From positions 1 through 14,111 of the forward strand of contig JASLIG010000094.1 of NCBI GenBank assembly GCA_030152805.1: DNA of 14,111 nt, in the 5' to 3' direction. The position numbers and the translations under genes were made by a program. The notes under the pieces were generated by a model. It saw only the letters and a list, made by a program, of their open reading frames with translations, made no database searches and was not told the origin of the DNA. Shown in pieces: positions 1 through 6,691 of the stretch (positions are counted from its first letter, which is position 1; the number at the start of each line of letters is the position of its first letter). This DNA is from Solirubrobacterales bacterium (GTDB taxonomy: Bacteria; Actinomycetota; Thermoleophilia; Solirubrobacterales; 70-9).

Positions 1-31
1 CTTTCCGCCGCATGGCGGCGGAAAGTGCGAC
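1..31. repeat. REP-like palindrome, copy 3 (truncated by window edge)
   Basis: The first 25 bases form a perfect palindrome: arms CTTTCCGCCGC and GCGGCGGAAAG around an ATG loop. The right arm continues into TGCGAC at 26-31. If the left arm mirrored this, the missing six bases would be GTCGCA and the unit would be 37 nt, the same length as the two palindromes at 3350-3386 and 3421-3457. All copies share the left-arm core CTTTCCNCCGCAT in the same plus-strand orientation. This copy is the most symmetrical of the three and lies inside the pgeF reading frame. The 3' flank CGCT also matches the copy at 3350. No associated transposase is visible here. Confidence 0.7.
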
Positions 32-467
32 CGCTGGTGGCGAGTCCACGCCAGCCGCAGTGGAGCATCGCGACCCCGCCAGGGCCGGAAAGGGCAACGG
101 GGACGCAGTCGGCGACGAAGACCAGGAGGGGCAACGCCGGCTCGGCGGTCGCGTGGCCGTCGACCTCCGGGATCGGGCTGCCGGGCTCGGCATACGGGCT
201 GGGCCGCTGCGGCCCGTCGTGGGGCAGGAGGTCGGCGCCGTGCACCTGGCGGCCGATCGCGATCCGCTGGGGCGGGAAGCCGAGCGCCGCGGCAAGCTGG
301 AGGCGGTTGCGAACCACGGCGTCGCGATCGTCCTCGGTGAAGACCCCGAGGTTGAGCCCATCGAAGGGCGGCTCGCTGACGCCGCCGATCCGCGTCGAGA
401 AAGCCGCCGTCGCGCCGGGCAGCTCGGCCTGCAGCCAGCGCGTACCGGCGCCCTCACGCCACTCCAT
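1..467 (-). CDS. pgeF: PgeF-type multicopper polyphenol oxidase (YfiH/LACC1 family), partial
   Basis: N-terminal 155 residues of a PgeF/YfiH family protein; the 3' part lies beyond the window. Family members are described as peptidoglycan-editing factors and as purine nucleoside phosphorylase/adenosine deaminase-type enzymes. Visible signatures are STRIGGVSEPPFDGLNLG near residue 24, RQVHGAD with His76, the VADC motif with Cys121, and LHCGWRGLA with His136; these are the His, Cys and His that form the zinc/active site. The ATG at 467 overlaps the end of the upstream cca gene by 14 nt, which suggests translational coupling. After HCGWRGLA the family consensus is lost: the frame reads TSGRTFRRHAAE because it runs into the palindromic repeat at 1-31. 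The gene may be interrupted by that element, or the sequence may be an assembly boundary at a repeat. Confidence 0.85.
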   Translation of the reverse strand, partial: MEWREGAGTRWLQAELPGATAAFSTRIGGVSEPPFDGLNLGVFTEDDRDAVVRNRLQLAAALGFPPQRIAIGRQVHGADLLPHDGPQRPSPYAEPGSPIPEVDGHATAEPALPLLVFVADCVPVALSGPGGVAMLHCGWRGLATSGRTFRRHAAE

Positions 468-1584
468 CGTCGCCCCTCGCCGCCTCGAGCGCCGCCGCCA
501 GCTCCTCTTCGCGGCCGCCGATCTCGCCGTCCAGCTTGCGCCGCAATGCCTCCTGCAGACCGCGGCCGAGCGCCGGCCCCTGCTTCACCCCCGCCCCGAG
601 CAGATCCTCCCCGTCGATCTCCAGAGCGACGTCACGCCACTGCTCCAAATAGAGATCGAGCCAATCGGCGCCGAGCGCCCGGGCAAGAACGAGGTCGATC
701 GGCTCGTACCGGCTCGCCAGCTCCACCCCGTCGGAGGGACTGGCGGGGTCGGCCTGAGCAAGCGCCTCCTCCCTGCCCTTGGCTCCCACCGCGGCAGCCA
801 GGATCGCCCGCTCGCGCGGCACGAGGTCCCGCCAGGGTGGCGACTCGAGCAGGGCCGCCGTGCGCGCGAGCAGCTCGGCGGCGTTCGGGCGCAGCTCGAG
901 CAGGCTCCACTCCTGGAGGAGGGCGAACCCTCGAGCGGCGTCGGCCTCTCCCGCGAGCCGCAGCAGCTCGGCCTCGCGGCGGTCCTCGGAGACCGTGTCC
1001 AGGTCGGCCTTGCGGAGCAGCTCGGCCGTGTCGGGCTCGGGTTCGAAGCCGAAGCGCGCCGCATAGCGAGCGGCGCGGATCGCCCGGGTCGGGTCGTCGG
1101 CGAAGGAGCCTCGGTGGAGGATGCGCAGCCGCCCTGCCGCCAGATCGTCCTGACCCCCGAAGGGATCGATCAGGCGAGGCTCTCCCTGCAGCGGAATCGC
1201 CATCGCGTTGATCGTGAAGTCGCGCCTCCGCAGGTCGTCCTCGATTCGGGCGGCGGGCTTGACCACCGGCAGGACGCCGGGGTCCGGATAGCTCTCCGAG
1301 CGCGCCGTGGCGATGTCCATCTCGTGGCCGTCGAGCGTCACCTTGGCGGTGCCGAAGCGCTCGTGCGAGAGAGTCTCCCCGCCCAGTTCCGCCGCGAGCT
1401 CCGCGGCGTCCCCCACGACCACCACATCGATATCGACCCGGCCACGTCCGAGCAGGAGATCGCGCACGGCCCCGCCGACGAGGTAGACGGGATCGCCCGT
1501 GTCGCGGCGCAGCGGCACCAGCTCCGGATGTACGCGGTCCAGGGCCTCGGCGATCGCCTCGTTGTGGCCATTGGCGGGGGACAT
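454..1584 (-). CDS. cca: tRNA nucleotidyltransferase / poly(A) polymerase family (CCA-adding type)
   Basis: A 376-residue class II nucleotidyltransferase that would build or repair the 3' CCA end of tRNAs using CTP and ATP. The N-terminal catalytic head shows LVGGAVRDLLLG (residues 35-46, the GG nucleotide-binding turn) followed by VDIDVVVVGDA with metal-binding Asp51 and Asp53. RRRDFTINAMA (119-129) and DDPTRAIRAARYAARFGF (163-180) are the later conserved motifs. The helical C-terminal half has no recognisable HD phosphohydrolase domain. Start chosen at the ATG at 1584, because upstream codons would run into the divergent deacetylase and look non-coding; no good Shine-Dalgarno is seen. It could instead be a CC-adding, A-adding or poly(A) enzyme, which sequence alone does not settle. 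It is co-directional with, and overlaps, pgeF. Confidence 0.85.
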   Translation of the reverse strand: MSPANGHNEAIAEALDRVHPELVPLRRDTGDPVYLVGGAVRDLLLGRGRVDIDVVVVGDAAELAAELGGETLSHERFGTAKVTLDGHEMDIATARSESYPDPGVLPVVKPAARIEDDLRRRDFTINAMAIPLQGEPRLIDPFGGQDDLAAGRLRILHRGSFADDPTRAIRAARYAARFGFEPEPDTAELLRKADLDTVSEDRREAELLRLAGEADAARGFALLQEWSLLELRPNAAELLARTAALLESPPWRDLVPRERAILAAAVGAKGREEALAQADPASPSDGVELASRYEPIDLVLARALGADWLDLYLEQWRDVALEIDGEDLLGAGVKQGPALGRGLQEALRRKLDGEIGGREEELAAALEAARGDDGVA

Positions 1585-1615
1585 GGATGGTTGCCTACCA
1601 TGATCGCCTCTCCGG

Positions 1616-2569
1616 ATGGCCGAGCAGCCCGACAACGACTGGCGAGATCGGGGCCGAGCCGAGCGGTTGGCGCGGCGCCAAGCGCAACGGCGCCGCCTGA
1701 AGCGCCGCCGCGTCGTGGCGGGCACGGCGCTCGTCGTCTGCGCCGCTGCGCTTGTCGTTCTCAGCGCCTCGCTCCTCGGCACGCCGACCCACGCCGGCAA
1801 GTCATCTCAACGCAGGCGCGCGCGAGTACCGCGCCGGAAAGAGGACGGGGGAGCCGCACAGGCGCCCAGCGAGGTCCGCAACGCGACGCCCCGGCCCGAC
1901 TGGCGTGCCTACGCGGGGCCCGTGCCGATCCTCGAGTACCACGTGCTGGGACCCGCCCCGGCCGACGCACCCTACCCAGGGCTTTACGTAACCCGGCCCG
2001 ACTTCCATCGGCAGATGAACTGGCTCGCCGACCACGGCTACGAAGCGGTGACCCTGGAAACGGTCGAGCGGGCCTGGTACCACGACGGCACGTTGCCTCC
2101 AAAACCAGTCGTCATCTCCTTCGACGACGGCTACCGGCCGCAGTTCACCTACGCCCTTCCGGAGCTGCGCGCGCACGGCTGGCCCGGCCTGCTCAACCTC
2201 AAGGCGGAGGGCTCAGACCTCTACACCAGCAACGTCGAAGCGATGATCGGGGCTGGCTGGGAGCTCGCCGCGCATACGATCAACCACCGGGATCTGACCG
2301 CGCTCGACGCCGGCCAGCTAAAGGAGGAAGTAGCGGGCTCGCGTGAAGTCCTGCGCCGCGAATACGGAGTTCCCGTGGCCAACTTCTGCTACCCGGCCGG
2401 TCAATTCGACGACACCGTGATCGCCGCCGTCAAGGCGGCCGGCTACACCGGCGCGACCACGGAGATCCCCGGCTACGCCGGCCGCGACGCCCCATACGAA
2501 CTCACCCGCTTCGAGATCCTCGGGTCGACGGGCGTTTCCGGCCTCTCAGCCAACCTCGCTTCGCCCTAG
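1616..2569 (+). CDS. Membrane-anchored polysaccharide deacetylase (NodB/CE4 domain)
   Basis: A 317-residue protein with a very basic cytoplasmic N-terminus (RRQAQRRRLKRRR, about 20-32), one transmembrane helix at about 33-54, a basic linker, and a CE4 deacetylase domain from about 100 to 310. Motif 1 is SFDDGY (168-173) with catalytic base Asp170 and metal ligand Asp171. Motif 2 is HTINH, with His220 and His224 as the other metal ligands. Motif 3 is YPAGQFDD (259-266). The enzyme should remove acetyl groups from an extracellular amino sugar polymer such as peptidoglycan or a capsule; the substrate is not evident. The start ATG lies 31 nt from the divergent cca start, with no clear Shine-Dalgarno. 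A TACCAT box at 1595-1600 could be a -10. The stop is shared head-to-head with hisF. Confidence 0.88.
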   Translation: MAEQPDNDWRDRGRAERLARRQAQRRRLKRRRVVAGTALVVCAAALVVLSASLLGTPTHAGKSSQRRRARVPRRKEDGGAAQAPSEVRNATPRPDWRAYAGPVPILEYHVLGPAPADAPYPGLYVTRPDFHRQMNWLADHGYEAVTLETVERAWYHDGTLPPKPVVISFDDGYRPQFTYALPELRAHGWPGLLNLKAEGSDLYTSNVEAMIGAGWELAAHTINHRDLTALDAGQLKEEVAGSREVLRREYGVPVANFCYPAGQFDDTVIAAVKAAGYTGATTEIPGYAGRDAPYELTRFEILGSTGVSGLSANLASP

Positions 2570-3324
2570 AGGCGGACCGGGATACCGTCCGCCGCCAGCC
2601 GCTCCTTGGCATCGCGCACGCGATACGTGCCGTAGTGGAAGATCGAGGCGCAGAGGACGGCATCGGCGTTGCCGGCCGAGATCGCCTCACTGAGGTGCTC
2701 GAGCGTTCCGGCCCCGCCGGAAGCGATCACGGGAACCCCGACCGCGTCGGCGACCGCCCGGGTCAGCTCGATGTCGTAGCCATCGTTGGTGCCATCGCGA
2801 TCCATGCTGGTCAAGAGCACCTCTCCCGCACCCCGCTCGGTCGCCTCGCGCGCCCAGCTGAGGGCGTCGCGGCCCTCGACCCGCCTGCGCCCACCGTCGA
2901 CGTAGACCCCCCAGCCCCCATCCTCGCGTTTGGCGTCGATCGCGATCACGACGCACTGGGAGCCGAAGTGATCGGCCAGCTCGGTCAGCAGCTCCGGCCG
3001 TCCCAGCGCCGAGGAGTTGACCGAGACCTTGTCGGCACCGGCGTCCAGCACCGCCTGCGCGTCCTCGACCGAGCGGATGCCGCCGCCGATCGTGAAGGGG
3101 ATGAAGACGTTGTCCGCCGTGCGCCGCGCCAGCTCGACGATCGTCTCTCGCTTCTCGTGCGAAGCGGTGATGTCGAGGAAGACCAGCTCGTCCGCCCCCT
3201 CGGCGTCGTAGCGCTCCGCCAGCTCGACCGGGTCCCCCGCGTCGCGCAGGCCGACGAAGTTGGTGCCCTTGACGACGCGGCCGGAGTCGACGTCTAGGCA
3301 GGGAATGACCCGCTTCAAAACCAT
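2566..3324 (-). CDS. hisF: Imidazole glycerol phosphate synthase, cyclase subunit HisF
   Basis: A 252-residue (beta/alpha)8 barrel that uses ammonia from HisH to convert PRFAR into imidazole-glycerol phosphate and AICAR. It opens KRVIPCLDVDSGRVVKG, placing catalytic Asp11 and Lys19 at their canonical numbers, with Asp130 in VVIAIDAK. Phosphate-binding turns include FTIGGGI (77-83) and a later VIASGGAGTL. The length is normal for the family. The ATG at 3324 is chosen over the in-frame GTG at 3330 because it gives the usual HisF N-terminus and sits 6 nt after a TAGGGT box, so it could be leaderless. It is the last his gene but is separated from hisA by 143 nt carrying two palindromic repeats. 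The stop overlaps the deacetylase stop in a shared CTAG. Confidence 0.96.
   Translation of the reverse strand: MVLKRVIPCLDVDSGRVVKGTNFVGLRDAGDPVELAERYDAEGADELVFLDITASHEKRETIVELARRTADNVFIPFTIGGGIRSVEDAQAVLDAGADKVSVNSSALGRPELLTELADHFGSQCVVIAIDAKREDGGWGVYVDGGRRRVEGRDALSWAREATERGAGEVLLTSMDRDGTNDGYDIELTRAVADAVGVPVIASGGAGTLEHLSEAISAGNADAVLCASIFHYGTYRVRDAKERLAADGIPVRL
2571..2593 (+). terminator. Hairpin just after the deacetylase stop, inside the 3' end of hisF
   Basis: GGCGGAC at 2571-2577 pairs perfectly with GTCCGCC at 2587-2593 around a 9-nt loop, starting two bases after the deacetylase TAG. There is no downstream T-run, so any role in ending deacetylase transcription is a guess. The same bases encode the C-terminus of HisF, so the stem may be incidental. 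Confidence 0.3.
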
Positions 3325-3330
3325 CCCCAC

Positions 3331-3336
3331 ACCCTA
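3331..3336 (-). promoter_or_regulatory. Putative -10 box for leaderless hisF
   Basis: On the minus strand TAGGGT is followed by six bases (GTGGGG) and then the hisF ATG, so transcription would begin at or next to the start codon. No Shine-Dalgarno is present. No TTGACA-like -35 is found at 16-18 nt; that position falls in the arm of the palindrome at 3350-3386. Based on motif and spacing only. Confidence 0.45.
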
Positions 3337-3349
3337 AAGCGCCGAAGAT

Positions 3350-3386
3350 GTCGCACTTTCCCCCGCATACCGGAAGGAATTGCGAC
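3350..3386. repeat. REP-like 37-nt imperfect palindrome, copy 1
   Basis: It begins GTCGCACTTTCC and ends GGAATTGCGAC around a central ATA. The outer six base pairs are perfect (GTCGCA with TGCGAC). Inner mismatches make this copy less symmetrical than the one at the window's left edge. It is followed by CGCT, as that copy is. It lies in the hisA-hisF gap, 34 nt before copy 2 in the same orientation. Confidence 0.65.
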
Positions 3387-3420
3387 CGCTCGGCCTTCTC
3401 GCAACCGTCCAGTGATTGCG

Positions 3421-3457
3421 GTCGCACTTTCCTCCGCATAGCGAGAAGAAATACGAC
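3421..3457. repeat. REP-like 37-nt imperfect palindrome, copy 2
   Basis: Left arm GTCGCACTTTCCTCCGC, centre ATA, right arm diverged to GCGAGAAGAAATACGAC; the four terminal base pairs are intact. The first 20 bases match copy 1 except at one position. The preceding GCG extends the left arm to GCGGTCGCA, the reverse complement of TGCGACCGC at 3381-3389 on the right side of copy 1, so the pair could fold into one larger structure. Confidence 0.65.
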
Positions 3458-3468
3458 ACCTTGGTGTC
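3455..3468 (-). terminator. Possible weak terminator hairpin at the hisA stop
   Basis: GACACC-TT-GGTGTC is a perfect 14-nt palindrome whose edge touches the hisA TAG (3468-3470). Reading on the minus strand it is followed by GTATTTCTTCTC, a pyrimidine-rich but broken T-run. It could slow or partly end transcription between hisA and hisF. The two-base loop is too tight for a standard RNA hairpin without opening a pair, so confidence is low. Confidence 0.3.
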
Positions 3469-4196
3469 TAGGGATGGTGGAGGGTGGCGATCGCCTCGGC
3501 GACGGTGAACTTGCGCTCGTAGAGGGCGCGGCCGACTATGGCGCCCTCGACGTTGGGAGCGGACTCTCGGGCCAGGGCTTCGAGGTGGGAGAGGTCGCCG
3601 ACGCCGCCGGAGGCGATCACTTGGGCTTGGGTTGCGACCGCGATTTCGTTCAGCTGATTGAGCGCGGGGCCTTCCATAGTCCCATCAACCTCGATCGCGG
3701 TGCAGAGGAAGCGGGCGACGCCGCGTGAGCTCAGCTCGACGACGGCCTCGACGACCCCCTCCTCACCCGCCTCTGTCCATCCCGAAAGCGCGACCTTGCC
3801 CTCACGGGCGTCGACCGAGACGACGACGCGCTCGCCATGCTTCTCCAGCGCTTCGGCAAGAAAGACCGGGTCGCGCAGCGCTGCCGTGCCGATCACGACG
3901 CGCTCCGCGCCTGCATCGAAGATCGCCGCGACGGACTCCGCGTCACGCAACCCACCCCCAACCTGGATCGGGCAATCAACATTGGCCGCGATCCGGTGCA
4001 CTTGGTCGAGGTTTTGCGGCGCTCCCGCCTTCGCCCCGTCCAGATCGACCACGTGCAGGAAATCGGCACCTTCGTCGGCCCAGCGCTTTGCTGCGTCGAG
4101 GGGGTCGGCGTCGTAGGTGGTCTCACGCTCGTAGTCGCCCTGCAGCAGCCGCACCGCCTGGCCGCTGCGGATGTCGATCGCCGGGTAGAGGATCAC
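3468..4196 (-). CDS. hisA: Phosphoribosylformimino-AICAR-phosphate isomerase HisA
   Basis: A 242-residue (beta/alpha)8 barrel that isomerises ProFAR to PRFAR, the substrate of HisF/HisH. It opens VILYPAIDIRSGQAVRLLQGD, with catalytic Asp8, then shows QVGGGLRD (78-85), VSVDAREG with the second catalytic Asp129, LSGW ending at Trp140, and IASGGVGDL with VGRALYERKFT in the phosphate-binding end. The start is a GTG at 4196, 13 nt after the hisH stop; it aligns with the universal HisA N-terminus, whereas longer in-frame versions would overlap hisH. The TD-I-DG segment of many homologues reads CTAIEVDGT here. In some actinobacteria this gene is priA and also serves tryptophan synthesis; that cannot be decided from sequence alone. 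Confidence 0.94.
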   Translation of the reverse strand: MILYPAIDIRSGQAVRLLQGDYERETTYDADPLDAAKRWADEGADFLHVVDLDGAKAGAPQNLDQVHRIAANVDCPIQVGGGLRDAESVAAIFDAGAERVVIGTAALRDPVFLAEALEKHGERVVVSVDAREGKVALSGWTEAGEEGVVEAVVELSSRGVARFLCTAIEVDGTMEGPALNQLNEIAVATQAQVIASGGVGDLSHLEALARESAPNVEGAIVGRALYERKFTVAEAIATLHHP

Positions 4197-4209
4197 GGGG
4201 TGCCGCCCA

Positions 4210-4836
4210 CTAAGCGGGAACAGAGGCGCAGATGCCGGCGAAGTTGGAGAGCAGGCGCAGGCCGGCGACGCTCGACTTCTCGGGGTGGAACTGGACGCCG
4301 AAGACGTTGCCGCGCTCGGCGGCGCAGGCAAAGCGGGCGCCGTATGCGCCGGTGCCGAGAAGGTCGGCGGACTGCGGCTGTGGCGCGAAGGAGTGGACGA
4401 GGTAGAAGGGGGTCTCGGAATCGATCCCCTCGGTGAGGCGCGACTCGCGCTCCCAGCGCACCGGAGACCAACCGATGTGAGGAATCTTCAGCCCGGGGGC
4501 GTCGAGTTCGCGCACCTCGCCGGCCAGCAGGCCGAGGCCCTCCGCGCCTCCGAGCTCGGTGCTGGCATCGAAGAGCAGCTGCAGCCCGAGGCAGATGCCG
4601 AGGATCGGCGTACCGGCCGCACGGCGCTCCTCGATCAGCTCGTCGAGGCCAAGACGGCGGATGCCCTCCATCGCCTTGGGAAAGGCGCCGACGCCGGGCA
4701 GGATCAGCCCGTCGGCGGCGCGGATCGTCTCGGCGTCGTTGGCGATCGTCGCGCCGGCGCCGACGTGCTCGAGCGCCTTCTCGACCGAGCGCAGGTTGCC
4801 CATGCCGTAATCGAGGATGCAGATGCTGGTGCTCAC
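4210..4836 (-). CDS. hisH: Imidazole glycerol phosphate synthase, glutaminase subunit HisH
   Basis: A 208-residue class I glutamine amidotransferase that hydrolyses glutamine and channels ammonia to HisF. The N-terminus ICILDYGMGNLRSVEKAL is characteristic. LPGVGAF (46-52) provides the oxyanion strand, GICLGLQLLF contains nucleophile Cys82, and VQFHPEKS supplies His184 and Glu186 of the triad. The start is GTG at 4836, which overlaps the hisB TGA in a GTGA quartet, a classical translational-coupling arrangement. It ends 13 nt before hisA. In-frame extension upstream would only read through hisB out of frame. Length is normal and all catalytic residues are present. Confidence 0.95.
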   Translation of the reverse strand: MSTSICILDYGMGNLRSVEKALEHVGAGATIANDAETIRAADGLILPGVGAFPKAMEGIRRLGLDELIEERRAAGTPILGICLGLQLLFDASTELGGAEGLGLLAGEVRELDAPGLKIPHIGWSPVRWERESRLTEGIDSETPFYLVHSFAPQPQSADLLGTGAYGARFACAAERGNVFGVQFHPEKSSVAGLRLLSNFAGICASVPA

Positions 4837-5423
4837 TCGCTGAGGGTACCCTTGGTCGAGGGCACGCCGCTCTCCTCCGGGTCGACGGAGACGGCGACGC
4901 GCAGCGCGCGGGCGAAGGCCTTGAAGCACGCCTCGATCATGTGGTGGGCGTTGGCGCCGTAGCGAACCGAGACGTGCAGGGTCAGCTTGGCGCTGTTGGC
5001 GACGGCGCGGAAGAACTCCTCCGCCAACTCGGTGTCGAAGCCGGCGATCGTCGTCACCGGCAACTCCGCGTCGAAGACGCACAGCGGCCGTCCGGAGATG
5101 TCGATCGCGCACTCGGCCAGCGACTCGTCCATCGGCACCAGGGCGGAGCCGTAGCGCCGGATCCCGACCCGGTCGCCGAGCGCCTCGTCGAGCGCCTGCC
5201 CGAGGACGATGCCGACGTCCTCGACCGTGTGGTGGGCACCCGTCTCCAGATCGCCGCTGGCCTCGACCCGCAGGCCGAGCCGGCCGTGACGGGCGAGCAG
5301 GTCGAGCATGTGGTCGAGGAAGCCGACGCCCGTGGCCACGCTCGACTCGCCCCCGTCGAGGTCGAGCGAGAGCCGGATCTGCGTCTCGGCCGTGCTGCGC
5401 TCTCTTGTCGCCGTGCGGCTCAT
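4833..5423 (-). CDS. hisB: Imidazoleglycerol-phosphate dehydratase HisB (monofunctional)
   Basis: A 196-residue dehydratase that converts imidazole-glycerol phosphate to imidazole-acetol phosphate. It has the twin repeat of metal-binding motifs: GFLDHMLDLLARHG (34-47), HHTVEDVGI (64-72), PMDESLAE (97-104) and the second-half NAHHMIEACFKAFARAL (158-174), ending in STKGTL (189-194). The length matches the stand-alone dehydratase; there is no N-terminal histidinol-phosphatase domain, so that step must come from a gene outside the window. The ATG at 5423 overlaps the hisD stop (ATGA), and the hisB stop overlaps the hisH start (GTGA). No hisC lies between hisD and hisB, unlike many his operons. 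Confidence 0.96.
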   Translation of the reverse strand: MSRTATRERSTAETQIRLSLDLDGGESSVATGVGFLDHMLDLLARHGRLGLRVEASGDLETGAHHTVEDVGIVLGQALDEALGDRVGIRRYGSALVPMDESLAECAIDISGRPLCVFDAELPVTTIAGFDTELAEEFFRAVANSAKLTLHVSVRYGANAHHMIEACFKAFARALRVAVSVDPEESGVPSTKGTLSE

Positions 5424-6691
5424 GGTTCGGTCCTAATCATCGCTGACTCGCCGTGGACGGGGAATCCCTCGGCGCGGGCGAGCACGTCGACGTGCGGGGC
5501 AAGTTTCGCCGCGGCCTCGGCGGAGACCTCCACGGTCGAGATCTTGCGGCGGAAGACCGCGGGGCCCAACGGGCCCGAGAACCGGCCCGTGCCGCCCGTC
5601 GGCAGGACGTGATTGGAGCCGGCAGCGTAGTCGCCAAAGGCCGTCGCGCCGAGGGGACCGACGAACACGCAGCCCGCTGAGCGCACCGCCTCCGCCATCG
5701 TGGCGGCCTCCTCATCCAAGAGCTCGAGGTGCTCGGGGGCAATGGCGTTGGCGAGCTCTATCGCATCGGTGAAGCTCGGCACCTGAGTAAGGGCAAGGAG
5801 CGCGGCTGGGTGAATCCCGCGCTTCCCGGCAAGCCGCTTGGTCGCCTCGCCGATCTCCTCTAGCACCCGCTGCTCAACCGCTACAGCGAGAAGCATTCCG
5901 GCGCGGCCGTGCTCAGCCTGTGCGCAGATGTCCAACGCCGCCCACTCGACGTCGGTGTCCGCCCCCGCGACGAGCATCAGCTCAGACGGACCCGCGTAGG
6001 AGTCGATGCCGACCTGGCCGTTGACGGCGCGCTTTGCCTCCTGCACCCAGACGCTGCCGGGACCGACCACGACGTCGACCGGCGCTACCGACTCGGTCCC
6101 GTCGGCCAGCGCGAAGACCGCCTGGGCGCCACCCATCGCGTAGAGCTCGTCAACGTCCGAGAGAGCCGCAGCCGCGAGAACCAGCCGATTCATCCTGCCG
6201 TCGCGTTCGGGAGGCGAGGCAAGCGCGATCCGCTCCACACCCGCGACGCGCGCCGGAACGGCGCACATCACCACGCTCGAGGGATAGGCAGCAAGAGCAC
6301 AGGGCGCGTAGATGCCGGCTGCGCCGACAGCAAGCTCGCGGACGATCACGTTCTGCCCCTGGGGAAGCTCGACCTTCCGCGGGGTCGTGTCAACCTGGGC
6401 TTCAGCGACGCTGCGCACGTTCGCCGCCGATACTTCGAGTGCTTCACGCACCCCTGGGTCGATCTCGGCCAGCGCTCTCTCCGCCTCATCGCGATCGACG
6501 CGCAGCGAGGTGGGCATCTCCTCGGTTGCGTCGTAGAGCTTCGTCAGCCTGAAGATCGCCTCATCGCCCTCCTCAGCGACTTGGCGCCGAATCGCGCTCA
6601 CGTCTTGGGAGGGGGCAATCGGCGCGGTCTCCCGCCGGATCGACGCTGCGGTTCTGGTTACCCCCTCCCACTCGAAGCGCTCGACTCTCAT
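5420..6691 (-). CDS. hisD: Histidinol dehydrogenase HisD
   Basis: A 423-residue zinc enzyme that oxidises L-histidinol to histidinal and then histidine with two NAD+. Zinc ligands expected for the family are visible: Gln258 and His261 in AQAEHGR, Asp354 in FGDYAAGSNHVLPT, and His413 in GFPVHGES. Catalytic Glu320 and His321 lie in APEHLE. YPSSVVM (136-142) and IDSYAGPSELML (229-240) are standard landmarks. The usual Y-V/I-P-G-G loop reads YAPCA (128-132), and the GPGN-YV segment reads GPGSVWV. These are unusual but conservative overall, and the active-site set is complete, so the gene should be functional. It overlaps hisG and hisB by ATGA quartets. Confidence 0.95.
   Translation of the reverse strand: MRVERFEWEGVTRTAASIRRETAPIAPSQDVSAIRRQVAEEGDEAIFRLTKLYDATEEMPTSLRVDRDEAERALAEIDPGVREALEVSAANVRSVAEAQVDTTPRKVELPQGQNVIVRELAVGAAGIYAPCALAAYPSSVVMCAVPARVAGVERIALASPPERDGRMNRLVLAAAALSDVDELYAMGGAQAVFALADGTESVAPVDVVVGPGSVWVQEAKRAVNGQVGIDSYAGPSELMLVAGADTDVEWAALDICAQAEHGRAGMLLAVAVEQRVLEEIGEATKRLAGKRGIHPAALLALTQVPSFTDAIELANAIAPEHLELLDEEAATMAEAVRSAGCVFVGPLGATAFGDYAAGSNHVLPTGGTGRFSGPLGPAVFRRKISTVEVSAEAAAKLAPHVDVLARAEGFPVHGESAMIRTEP

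Noticed and set aside
25..2346. A very long plus-strand open frame of about 770 codons
   Set aside because: It runs antisense to cca/pgeF and out of frame with the deacetylase, and its translation has no family signatures. Long open frames on the opposite strand are expected in GC-rich DNA.
3350..3457. Possible minimal CRISPR (37-nt repeat, 34-nt spacer, 37-nt repeat)
   Set aside because: The two units differ in the right arm, are palindromes over their full length, a third copy lies far away in pgeF, and there are no cas genes. A REP-like pair fits better.
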